Source of the DNA: Candidatus Zhuqueibacterota bacterium
GTDB lineage: Bacteria > SM23-31 > B21-G16
Length of the DNA stretch: 6,876 bases
Reading direction: 5' to 3'
Assembly (NCBI GenBank): GCA_003644825.1
Contig: QNDJ01000081.1
Coordinates: forward strand, 1-6,876
The notes beneath the pieces were generated by a model. It made no database searches. It was not told where the DNA came from and saw nothing but the letters and a program-made list of their open reading frames with translations. This document shows, in pieces, positions 1 to 6,417 of this stretch. The position numbers and the translations under genes are program-made. The stretch's first letter is position 1, and each line of letters opens with the position of its first letter.

Positions 1-26
1 AATTGATACTTATAGGTATAATTGGA

Positions 27-1496
27 ATGATGAAATCGAAATATAGTAGAAGAGAATTTATAAAAACAATGGGTGCTGGAACAATTGCTGTTTCAGTGCC
101 TGTTCTAAAATTTAGCAGTAAAAAAGAATCGCGAAAGCCGAACATTATTTTAATTCTTGCAGATGACCTTGGTTATGGAGAAATTGGCTGTTATGGACAG
201 AAGTATATTCGTACACCCAATATTGACAGAATGGCAGCAGAGGGAATTAAATTTACTCAGCATTATTCCGGTTCACCGGTGTGTGCACCTTCACGCTGTG
301 TTTTGCTTACAGGTAAACATACAGGACACAGTTACATCAGAAATAATGGAAGGGTTAAAAATAGAAAACTCGATGAAAGTAAGAGTATATTTCCCGGTCA
401 GAATCCAATACCTGATTCAACTGTAACAATAGCGGAGATTCTCAAGGAACAGGGATATGCAACTTCAGCTATAGGAAAATGGGGGCTGGGGTTTGAAGGC
501 TCAACAGGTGACCCCAATAAACAGGGTTTTGACCTTTTTTATGGTTACCTCTGTCAGATTCATGCTCACAATCATTATCCTCGTTTTCTGTGGAAAAATG
601 GCAAAAAGGTATGGCTTGAAGGAAATGACCGCAAACTAACAGGTAAACATTATGCTCAGGATTTGTTTATTAAAGAAGCATTAAAATTTATAGATGAAAA
701 TAAAAATCGTCCATTTTTTCTGTATCTTCCTTTTATTATTCCACATCTTTCTATTCAGGTTCCTGAAGAATCTTTAAATGAATACAAAGGTAAAATTCCC
801 GAAGAACCATATAAACACAGGGGTTACTTGAAGCACCCCTTTCCCAGGGCAGGGTATGCTGCAATGATTACCCATATGGATAAAGGAATTGGAAAGATTA
901 TGGAACTGATAAAAAAGCTTGGTCTTGATAATGAAACAATAGTTTTTTTTACCAGTGATAATGGTCCAACATATAATCGTATTGGTGGTTCTGATTCATA
1001 CTTTTTCAGAAGTGCTGGACCACTGCGGGGTTTAAAAGGGAGCCTGTATGAGGGTGGTATCAGGGTACCGCTGGTTGCCAGATGGCATGGACATATTAAA
1101 CCGGGAACAATAAGCGACCATATATCTGCTTTCTGGGATTTTTTACCGACCATTTGCGATATTGCTGGTGTAGAAATTCCGAACGATACTGATGGGATTA
1201 GTTTTCTGCCTGTATTGACCGGAAAAGGGAAGCAAGAGGAGCACAAATATCTTTACTGGGAGTTTCCTGCCTATGGTGGTCAACAGGCTGTTCGAATGGG
1301 CAACTGGAAAGGAATCAGACAGAATATGTTTAAGGGAAATATGAAAATTGAACTGTATAACCTGAAAAAAGATATAGGTGAAAAGCATAATGTTGCTGAA
1401 CAGTATCCTGAAGTTGTTAATAAAATTGAAAAGATTATGAAAGATGCCCATATTCCCTCGAAACTGTTTAAATTTAAGCAGATTGATGGGGGATAG
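27..1496 (+). CDS. Tat-exported type I sulfatase (sulfatase A, GKWGLG variant)
   Basis: Predicted formylglycine-dependent sulfatase that hydrolyses sulfate esters, probably on a glycan, outside the cytoplasm. Start 27 gives 489 residues, a usual length. AGGT at 14-17 is a plausible ribosome site for it; ATG 30 and an in-frame TTG at 3 are alternatives. A strong twin-arginine motif SRREFIK lies near residue 6-12, followed by a hydrophobic stretch. Calcium-site DD is at 46-47. The active-site motif C-A-P-S-R is at 86-90, with Cys86 the residue converted to formylglycine. Also visible are GKW with Lys151, a histidine-rich HAHNH at 179-183, IPH with His240, TSDNG with Asp311/Asn312, and Lys337 before EGGIRVP. 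Known S1 enzymes usually read GKWHLG; here the His is Gly. I recall this variant together with a CQ-x-HAHN-x-YP segment in a recurrent sulfatase subfamily, so it is unlikely to be a defect. Substrate unknown. It needs a maturase (FGE or anSME) encoded elsewhere. No terminator is evident after it. Confidence 0.95.
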   Translation: MMKSKYSRREFIKTMGAGTIAVSVPVLKFSSKKESRKPNIILILADDLGYGEIGCYGQKYIRTPNIDRMAAEGIKFTQHYSGSPVCAPSRCVLLTGKHTGHSYIRNNGRVKNRKLDESKSIFPGQNPIPDSTVTIAEILKEQGYATSAIGKWGLGFEGSTGDPNKQGFDLFYGYLCQIHAHNHYPRFLWKNGKKVWLEGNDRKLTGKHYAQDLFIKEALKFIDENKNRPFFLYLPFIIPHLSIQVPEESLNEYKGKIPEEPYKHRGYLKHPFPRAGYAAMITHMDKGIGKIMELIKKLGLDNETIVFFTSDNGPTYNRIGGSDSYFFRSAGPLRGLKGSLYEGGIRVPLVARWHGHIKPGTISDHISAFWDFLPTICDIAGVEIPNDTDGISFLPVLTGKGKQEEHKYLYWEFPAYGGQQAVRMGNWKGIRQNMFKGNMKIELYNLKKDIGEKHNVAEQYPEVVNKIEKIMKDAHIPSKLFKFKQIDGG

Positions 1497-1547
1497 AGAA
1501 ATAAACTTAACTTTTTTGATTTTATTAACTTTTATAGTTATATTTTG

Positions 1548-1700
1548 TTGAGTAAATTATTAAAGAGAGGATTTGTTGACATCAAGATTGAAGAGGATGG
1601 TATACCATTGGAAGTGAAAAAAGTTATAAAGGAAAAAGAAGAGATAACAGGGAAGGTTAAAGAAGTTTTTAAGGTAATAAATTTTAAGGTGAAGATGTGA
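1548..1700 (+). other. Short open frame, possible remnant of a lost gene
   Basis: The frame following the sulfatase A stop stays open from 1497 to a TGA at 1698-1700. From TTG 1548 it would encode 50 residues, including the charged, coding-looking run DIKIEEDGIPLEVKKVIKEK. Its end overlaps the GTG start of the next gene in the string ATGTGA (1695-1700), an arrangement seen in coupled genes. I find no ribosome site before the TTG and no ATG except the last codon, so an authentic start is missing. It may be the 3' end of a truncated gene, a tiny antitoxin-operon protein, or chance in purine-rich DNA. I do not recognise the family. Confidence 0.3.
1576..1606 (+). promoter_or_regulatory. Weak sigma-70-like promoter candidate before mntA
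   Basis: A perfect TTGACA at 1576-1581 is followed after 19 bp by TATACC at 1601-1606, which matches the -10 consensus at four of six positions. The spacing is longer than ideal. It would place transcription about 85 bp before the mntA start. It lies inside the open frame at 1497-1700, so if that frame were a real gene this would probably be chance. Confidence 0.25.
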
Positions 1701-1993
1701 AAATTGAGGAAATAAAAAGAAAGCTAAAGGAATTTAAGGAAGAATTTAAAGGAAAATATAAGATAAAGGAGATAGGAATATTCGGTTCCTATGTTAAGGG
1801 TGAGCAGCAGGAAACAAGTGATATAGATATTCTTGTTGAGTTTGAAGAAACTGCAAGATTAAGTCTGTTTGATATTGCAGGTTTAGAAATCGAATTGAGC
1901 GACATATTAGGTATAAAAGTGGATTTAATAGAGAGAAAGAATCTAAAACCATATATTAGGCAGCGTATTTTGAGAGAGGTTGTTTATTTATGA
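1697..1993 (+). CDS. mntA: MntA-type minimal nucleotidyltransferase antitoxin
   Basis: A 98-residue protein with the complete GS-x10-DxD signature of minimal nucleotidyltransferases: Gly30-Ser31, then Asp42 and Asp44 in SDIDILVEF, with a third acidic residue Asp76 in KVDLIE. The length is normal for the family. In characterised MntA-HepT modules the nucleotidyltransferase neutralises the HEPN toxin by adding AMP to a tyrosine near its active site. The GTG start at 1697 has AGGTGA at 1687-1692 just upstream. The stop overlaps the ATG of the following hepT in the string ATGA at 1990-1993, the expected coupled antitoxin-toxin arrangement. The partner is broken (see hepT), so this antitoxin may be a leftover, or may act on a HEPN protein elsewhere. 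All catalytic residues are present, so it looks intact and may still be expressed. Confidence 0.88.
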   Translation: MKIEEIKRKLKEFKEEFKGKYKIKEIGIFGSYVKGEQQETSDIDILVEFEETARLSLFDIAGLEIELSDILGIKVDLIERKNLKPYIRQRILREVVYL

Positions 1994-2331
1994 AAAGTAG
2001 AAATTATAAGGATTCTCTTGAAGATATTTTGAATGCTATCAAAGATATTGATTGTTTTGTTTAAGGTATGGATTTTGATGCTTTTCTAAATAATAAAGAG
2101 AAGGCTTTTGCGACTATTTATTGCCTGCAGGTCATTGGAGAAACGGTAAAGAACATACCAGATGAAATAAGAAGAAAATACCCGGAAATACCCTGGTATA
2201 AGATAGCTGGAATGAGAAACAGGCTGATTCATGGTTACTTTACTGTTGATTTTGAAAGGGTCTGAGAAACAATAAAACGCGATTTGCCAAATTTAAATAA
2301 AGCAGTGAAGAAAATCTTAGAGGAAATATAA
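1990..2331 (+). pseudogene. hepT: HepT (HEPN) toxin gene broken by two nonsense codons
   Basis: One reading frame from ATG 1990 to TAA 2329-2331 (113 codons plus stop) matches the full length of a HepT toxin. It is interrupted at codon 25 by TAA (2062-2064) and at codon 92 by TGA (2263-2265). The first part reads MKSRNYKDSLEDILNAIKDI, the middle contains VIGETVKNIPDEIR and KYPEIPWYKIAGM, and the tail reads ETIKRDLPNLNKAVKKILEE. The HEPN ribonuclease motif R-x4-H-x-Y is intact as RNRLIHGY (2215-2238). Family members usually have Trp where the TGA lies, so TGG to TGA is the likely change. HepT enzymes are RNA-cleaving toxins held in check by MntA. A 65-residue piece could in theory start at ATG 2068, but it lacks both ends of the helical bundle. 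Loss of function is likely, unless the stops are sequencing errors. Confidence 0.85.
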
Positions 2332-2334
2332 TTT

Positions 2335-2411
2335 ATGCCTGAATTCAAATGAGAGACAGAAATTAATAAAACAGAAATCGGAAAGATACCGAAAAAGAGT
2401 GGAATGTAGAT
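2335..2411 (+). pseudogene. hsdS: N-terminal stub of a type I restriction specificity subunit (HsdS-like)
   Basis: Starting 3 bp after the end of hepT, an ATG opens a frame reading MPEFK, then TGA (2350-2352), then ETEINKTEIGKIPK. After a frame change within the A-run at 2392-2396 it continues as EWNVDY. The string TEIG-x-IPKEW-x-V is the characteristic beginning of many HsdS subunits, which choose the DNA target of type I restriction-modification enzymes. The residue before ETE is commonly Trp in such proteins, which suggests TGG to TGA here. After about 26 codons the resemblance stops, so only a stub is left: no target-recognition domain and no hsdM or hsdR nearby. MNT/HEPN pairs often sit beside such genes in defence islands. 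Confidence 0.6.
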
Positions 2412-2647
2412 TATATAGTGAGACACATAATATTTTCCTACTACCTTTAAGAATTAATCGTAGGAAGAGGAAATTAATTGAAGGAAATATTGCAAAAATA
2501 ATCAAAGAACATAATCATCAGGTTTGTAATTTGCCACCAAGAGATATCCGATATATATACAATAGAAAAGAAACAAAGGAAAGTTTTATTGTTAAAATTG
2601 AATGCAATGGTAATATATTTGAATTGACCGAAATGTTGAGGATGTAG
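2399..2647 (+). other. Unrecognised open frame, 82 residues, probably a gene fragment
   Basis: The frame is open from 2321 to TAG 2645-2647. The first usable start is GTG 2399, inside the HsdS-like stub and without a convincing ribosome site. The protein looks coding-like, with segments such as LPLRINRRKRKLIEGNIAKI, PPRDIRYIYNRKETK and FIVKIECNGNIFELTEMLR, suggesting mixed helix and strand. I do not recognise a family. The absence of a proper start and its position directly after a broken gene suggest the 3' part of a gene whose beginning was lost, joined to the HsdS stub by a deletion. A small functional gene is not excluded. Confidence 0.35.
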
Positions 2648-2675
2648 TTATTTCAAAGATTAAACTAATACTACT

Positions 2676-2693
2676 ATATAGTTCAAACTGTAT
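2676..2693. promoter_or_regulatory. Imperfect dyad, possible operator for the GH97-sulfatase operon
   Basis: Arms ATATAGTT and AACTGTAT flank a two-base centre (CA), with seven of eight positions symmetric. An overlapping perfect palindrome ACTATATAGT lies at 2673-2682. The dyad is about 115 bp before the GH97 start and directly before TTGTCA (2696-2701), a -35-like hexamer. No good -10 lies at the right distance; TATGAT at 2726-2731 is 24 bp downstream. In DNA this AT-rich, such symmetry can occur by chance. Confidence 0.25.
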
Positions 2694-2795
2694 CCTTGTC
2701 AATATCCTTACAAAGTTTATGTGGCTATGATAAATTTTATTTTTATATTCTTTATTAATAATATATCAAAAAATATAACATTTATAAATCAAAAT

Positions 2796-2801
2796 AGAGG
2801 G
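2796..2801 (+). promoter_or_regulatory. Ribosome binding site of the GH97 gene
   Basis: AGAGGG lies 8 nt before ATG 2810 and fixes this start, which also gives a complete Sec signal peptide. There is no other in-frame start with a comparable site nearby. Confidence 0.7.
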
Positions 2802-2809
2802 TTATAAAA

Positions 2810-4795
2810 ATGATAGGAAAAAACTTAAAGTTTCTAAACATTTTGTTTTTAATGTTTGTCCTTCCAATTTTTTTCACAGGAGCAACGGCAATGGTTAAGG
2901 ATTACAGTTTGTTTTCCCCGAATAAAAAGATTGAATTAATTATCAGGATAGGCAATAATATAACTTATGAGGTTATTTTTAATTCGAAAGTTATAGTTAT
3001 TCCTTCTCCAGTTTCGCTAACTTTAGATGGTAATATGGTGCTTGGCAGAAATCCTGAAGTAGTCAAAGTAAAAAGAAATAGTGTTAATGAAAAGATAATA
3101 CCTGTGGTGAAGCAAAAATCAAAAGTGATAATTGATAATTTCAATGAAATGAGGATTGATTTCAAGAAAAAGTATTCACTTGTTTTCAGGGTTTATGATG
3201 ATGGTGTTGCATATCGGTTTGTTACAGGATATGCTGAGGATATAAAGGCTGTTTCTGAAGAAGTGGTGTTTAATTTTCCCGATGATTACAGTGTATATTT
3301 TCCTGAGGTGAAAGATTTTCATACCCATCAGGAAAGTTCATATAAATATATTCCATTAAGTAAAATTACACCAGAAAAAATGGGCTATATTCCTGTTCTT
3401 GTGGATATAAAAGATGGGCCAAAAGTTGCTATCACTGAGGCTGATTTAGAGGATTATCCTGGAATGTATTTAACCGGTTCAAAAGAATTACCAGCGGGGC
3501 TTGTTGGAAAATTTCCCTGTTTTGCTTTAAAGGAAGAAGCAAGGAGTGATAGAGATGTCTATGTAACAGAGAGGGCGGATTTTCTTGCTAAAACAAAAGG
3601 AAACCGCAGTTTTCCCTGGAGAGTACTGATTGTTGCTGAGAAGGATGGAGATTTAATTGAAAGCCAGATGGTTTTTAAACTCGCAAAACCATTGCAGTTG
3701 AAGGATGTTTCCTGGATTAAACCGGGTAAAGTTGCGTGGGATTGGTGGAATGCGAACAACATCTACGGTGTAGATTTTAAAGCAGGGATAAATACTGAAA
3801 CTTATAAATACTATATAGATTTTGCCTCTAAATATGGAATTGAATATATTATTTTAGATGAGGGGTGGTATAAATTGGGCAACCTTTTTGATATAAATCC
3901 TGAAATTAATATGGAAGAATTAACATCCTATGCGAAGGAAAAGAATGTTGGTATAATTCTGTGGGTTGTCTGGAAAACCCTTGATGACCAGCTTTATGAG
4001 GCTCTTGATTTGTTTGAAAAATGGGGCATAAAGGGAATAAAAGTGGATTTTATGCAGAGAGATGACCAATGGATGGTGAACTATTACCACAAAATAGCAA
4101 AAGAGACTGCCAAAAGACACCTGGTAGTGGATTTTCACGGTGCATATAAACCCACAGGTTTAAGGAGAGCATATCCAAATGTCCTCACCAGGGAAGGAAT
4201 AAAGGGTATGGAACACAGTAAATGGAGCAAAGATGCATCTCCTGAACACGACTTGATTATTCCTTTTACAAGGATGCTTGCAGGTCCTATGGATTATACT
4301 CCGGGTGCAATGATAAATGCAACTAAAAAGAATTTCAGGCCAGTATTCAACAGACCTATGAGTCAGGGAACAAGGTGTCATCAGCTTGCTATGTATATTG
4401 TTTACGAAAGCCCCCTGCAGATGCTTTCCGATTCCCCGTCTAATTACTTGCGGGAAAAAGAGTGTATGGAATTTCTATCCAGGGTGCCAACTGTCTGGGA
4501 TGAAACTAAAGTTCTGGATGCCAGAGTGGGCGATTATGTTCTTTTGGCAAGAAAAAGCGGCAATGAGTGGTATGTTGGAGCAATGACTGACTGGACTCCG
4601 AGAACTCTAAAAGTCGATTTCTCTTTCCTCAAATCAGGAAGTTATACCATTGAAATTTATCAGGATGGAATAAATGCTGACAGGTATGCAGGTGATTATA
4701 AAAAAATTGTTAAGAAAATAACAGATAATGATATATTAACCATAAAACTTGCACCCGGTGGTGGTTGGTGTGCAAGAATTTTCAGGACTGATTGA
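2810..4795 (+). CDS. Glycoside hydrolase family 97, retaining alpha-galactosidase type
   Basis: Exported exo-acting alpha-glycosidase of 661 residues, the usual GH97 length. A Sec signal peptide (hydrophobic core about 11-24) ends in A-T-A, with likely cleavage after residue 27. The N-terminal beta-sandwich domain spans about 30-295, with HTHQESSY at 171-178. A (beta/alpha)8 barrel at about 300-565 contains VAWDWWN (308-314), YIILDEGW (346-353), GIKVDFMQRDDQ (409-420), FHGAYKPTGLRRAYPN (442-457) and TREGIKGMEH (460-469). A C-terminal beta domain follows. In the family, retaining alpha-galactosidases have an Asp nucleophile in the KVDF motif where inverting alpha-glucosidases such as SusB have Gly. 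Here Asp413 is present, and Glu468 lies 55 residues later, the same spacing as Asp415 and Glu470 of the B. thetaiotaomicron enzyme BT1871. A retaining alpha-galactosidase (or beta-L-arabinopyranosidase) is therefore favoured. A glutamate-bound calcium ion is expected. It is followed 28 nt later by sulfatase B, probably co-transcribed. Confidence 0.94.
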   Translation: MIGKNLKFLNILFLMFVLPIFFTGATAMVKDYSLFSPNKKIELIIRIGNNITYEVIFNSKVIVIPSPVSLTLDGNMVLGRNPEVVKVKRNSVNEKIIPVVKQKSKVIIDNFNEMRIDFKKKYSLVFRVYDDGVAYRFVTGYAEDIKAVSEEVVFNFPDDYSVYFPEVKDFHTHQESSYKYIPLSKITPEKMGYIPVLVDIKDGPKVAITEADLEDYPGMYLTGSKELPAGLVGKFPCFALKEEARSDRDVYVTERADFLAKTKGNRSFPWRVLIVAEKDGDLIESQMVFKLAKPLQLKDVSWIKPGKVAWDWWNANNIYGVDFKAGINTETYKYYIDFASKYGIEYIILDEGWYKLGNLFDINPEINMEELTSYAKEKNVGIILWVVWKTLDDQLYEALDLFEKWGIKGIKVDFMQRDDQWMVNYYHKIAKETAKRHLVVDFHGAYKPTGLRRAYPNVLTREGIKGMEHSKWSKDASPEHDLIIPFTRMLAGPMDYTPGAMINATKKNFRPVFNRPMSQGTRCHQLAMYIVYESPLQMLSDSPSNYLREKECMEFLSRVPTVWDETKVLDARVGDYVLLARKSGNEWYVGAMTDWTPRTLKVDFSFLKSGSYTIEIYQDGINADRYAGDYKKIVKKITDNDILTIKLAPGGGWCARIFRTD

Positions 4796-4823
4796 AATTT
4801 ATCTAAATTGAAAGGGATAAGTT

Positions 4824-6287
4824 ATGAAACGCAGAATTTTCTTAAAAAAAATTGGTCTTGGAGCCGCAGTTCTGGTTAGTTCGAAAGCATTATTTTCTAT
4901 GATAACAGAAGGGAAAGATAGAAAGCTTAATTTTATAATAATTAATGTGGATGACCTTGGCTGGACAGATGTTACCTGTTATGGTAGTCGATATTATGAG
5001 ACACCAAATATAGACAGGCTTGCTTCTCAGGGGATGAAATTTACAAATGCTTATGCAGCCTGCGCAGTGTGTTCACCTACCAGAGCCGCAATTATGACAG
5101 GTAGATACCCTGCAAGAATAGGGGTTACCGACTGGATACATCATCTTGACCTTGAAGCAAAGATTGCTGAAGGTACCAGAAAAAACCCTGTGAAATATGT
5201 TGGAAGTAGAAATAAGAAGCTTTTATGCCCACCAAATCCTTACTGGATGGAACTGGATGAAATTACCATTGCAGAAATTCTTAAACCTGCCGGTTATATA
5301 ACCTGTCATATTGGTAAATGGCATCTTGGTCCCCGGGCATGGTATCCTGACAAACAGGGGTTCGATATCAATATAGGTGGTTGCGAAATAGGTCAACCAC
5401 CAACATATTTTGACCCTTATTATCAGAATCCAAGAAGAAGCAGTATTCCAACACTTCCACCACGAAAACAGGGAGAATATCTTACAGACAGGGAAAGTTT
5501 TGAGGCTGTGAATTTTATAAAGAGTCACGCGGATAAACCGTTCTTTCTTAATATGTGTCATTATGCTGTTCATACACCTTTGCAGGGAAAAGAGAAACTT
5601 GTGGAAAAATATAAAAACAAAAAGAAAACGAACCAGAAAAATCCGATTTATGCAGCAATGATAGAAAGTGTAGACCAATCTGTTGGTAAAATTATGACAG
5701 TGCTTGATGAGTTGAACCTGAGTAATCGAACAATTGTGATTTTTACTTCTGATAATGGCGGTTTAAAGGGGTATTCTACTGATAATGCTCCTTTACGTTC
5801 TGGAAAGGGGTATCCTTATGAAGGTGGGATAAGGGTACCATTAATTATACGTTGGCAAGGGATTGTTAAAGCCGGTTCAATCTGTGATGAACCTGTTATA
5901 AGTATGGATTTTTTCCCAACAATATGTGAAGTTGCAGGATTGGCTCTTCCTGATGATAGGGTGATTGATGGTGAAAGCCTTGTACCATTATTAAAGGGCA
6001 GTGGTAAACTTAAGAGAGAAGCGATTTTCTGGCATTTCCCTCATTATCGTGGAAAAGACGTTGTTCCGTATAGTATTGTTAGAAAAGGTGATTGGAAGTT
6101 AATAAAAAGGTATGAGGGTAAAAAATTCGAGTTGTTTAACCTTAAGGATGATTTGAGTGAAAAAAATGATCTGTCTGATAAGATGCCCGAAAAAGTTAGG
6201 GAACTTGACAAAATACTGGTAAAGTGGTTGAAAGAAACAAAAGCAAAATTACCAAAAGAAAACCCCGATTATGTTAAAAGGCGGTGA
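4824..6287 (+). CDS. Tat-exported type I sulfatase (sulfatase B, GKWHLG type)
   Basis: Second formylglycine-dependent sulfatase, 487 residues. AAAGGGA at 4811-4817 lies 6 nt before ATG 4824 and supports the start. The N-terminus reads KRRIFLKK followed by a hydrophobic run, a twin-arginine signal. Calcium-site DD is at 43-44. The motif C-S-P-T-R is at 83-87, with Cys83 the formylglycine precursor, followed by AAIMTGR. Further catalytic-site residues are GKWHLG with Lys165 and His167, AVHTP with His250, TSDNGG with Asp310/Asn311, and Lys328 before YEGGIRVP. All core residues known from arylsulfatase A thus have a counterpart. The segment NIGGCEIGQPPTYFDPY (183-199) is of a type seen in arylsulfatase-A-like glycan sulfatases. 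It differs from sulfatase A around residues 101-145 and 185-215, so the two belong to different subfamilies and probably cut different sulfate positions. Its place 28 nt after GH97 suggests joint action on one sulfated glycan. The C-terminal tail (about 465-487) is lysine-rich. Confidence 0.95.
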   Translation: MKRRIFLKKIGLGAAVLVSSKALFSMITEGKDRKLNFIIINVDDLGWTDVTCYGSRYYETPNIDRLASQGMKFTNAYAACAVCSPTRAAIMTGRYPARIGVTDWIHHLDLEAKIAEGTRKNPVKYVGSRNKKLLCPPNPYWMELDEITIAEILKPAGYITCHIGKWHLGPRAWYPDKQGFDINIGGCEIGQPPTYFDPYYQNPRRSSIPTLPPRKQGEYLTDRESFEAVNFIKSHADKPFFLNMCHYAVHTPLQGKEKLVEKYKNKKKTNQKNPIYAAMIESVDQSVGKIMTVLDELNLSNRTIVIFTSDNGGLKGYSTDNAPLRSGKGYPYEGGIRVPLIIRWQGIVKAGSICDEPVISMDFFPTICEVAGLALPDDRVIDGESLVPLLKGSGKLKREAIFWHFPHYRGKDVVPYSIVRKGDWKLIKRYEGKKFELFNLKDDLSEKNDLSDKMPEKVRELDKILVKWLKETKAKLPKENPDYVKRR

Positions 6288-6325
6288 ATGTCAGCCATAA
6301 TTTATAGTTTTGAACTGAAAATTTC

Positions 6326-6353
6326 ACTATTTAAACAGGTTTTTATAAATAGT
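6326..6353 (+). repeat. AT-rich hairpin after sulfatase B
   Basis: Arms ACTATTTA (6326-6333) and TAAATAGT (6346-6353) form a perfect 8-bp stem with a 12-nt loop, followed by TTT. It is the first hairpin after the sulfatase B stop and could weakly mark the operon's 3' end. The stem has only two G-C-type positions and the T-run is short, so a true intrinsic terminator is doubtful. Confidence 0.3.
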
Positions 6354-6362
6354 TTTCACATA

Positions 6363-6400
6363 GTCAGGAGATTGCTTCGTCCATACGGACTCGCAATGAC
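6363..6400. repeat. Imperfect palindrome of the GTCATTGCGAG/GAAGCAATCTC type
   Basis: Nested pairing: GTCA (6363-6366) with TGAC (6397-6400), ATTGC (6371-6375) with GCAAT (6393-6397, sharing one base with the outer arm), and GTCC (6379-6382) with GGAC (6387-6390) around the loop ATAC. The reverse strand begins GTCATTGCGAG. From memory, very similar elements recur between genes in many unrelated bacteria, which suggests a small mobile palindromic element. I cannot confirm its copy number in this genome. Confidence 0.65.
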
Positions 6401-6417
6401 AGGTATGGTTTAATATT

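Noticed and set aside
824-1246. 140-codon open frame on the minus strand inside sulfatase A
   Set aside because: Same situation: it is opposite conserved sulfatase motifs (TSDNG and EGGIRVP) and its translation resembles no protein family.
1508-1533. Direct repeat TTAACTTTT (1508-1516 and 1525-1533) as an attachment or duplication site
   Set aside because: Nine AT-rich bases at short distance in such DNA are expected by chance, and no element lies between the copies.
2068-2265. Separate 65-residue HEPN gene starting at ATG 2068
   Set aside because: It lies in the same frame as the upstream MKSRNYKDSLEDIL piece and the downstream ETIKRDLP piece, so it is the middle of one broken hepT and not a complete small gene.
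2235-2505. Two overlapping minus-strand open frames opposite the hepT and HsdS remnants
   Set aside because: Their hydrophobic, Phe- and Ser-rich translations are what AT-rich antisense DNA produces, and the plus strand has recognisable remnants in the same place.
5223-5678. 151-codon open frame on the minus strand inside sulfatase B
   Set aside because: It lies opposite highly conserved sulfatase codons, its translation is rich in Phe, Ile, Cys and Trp with no recognisable motif, and no ribosome site supports it. It is a shadow of the real gene.
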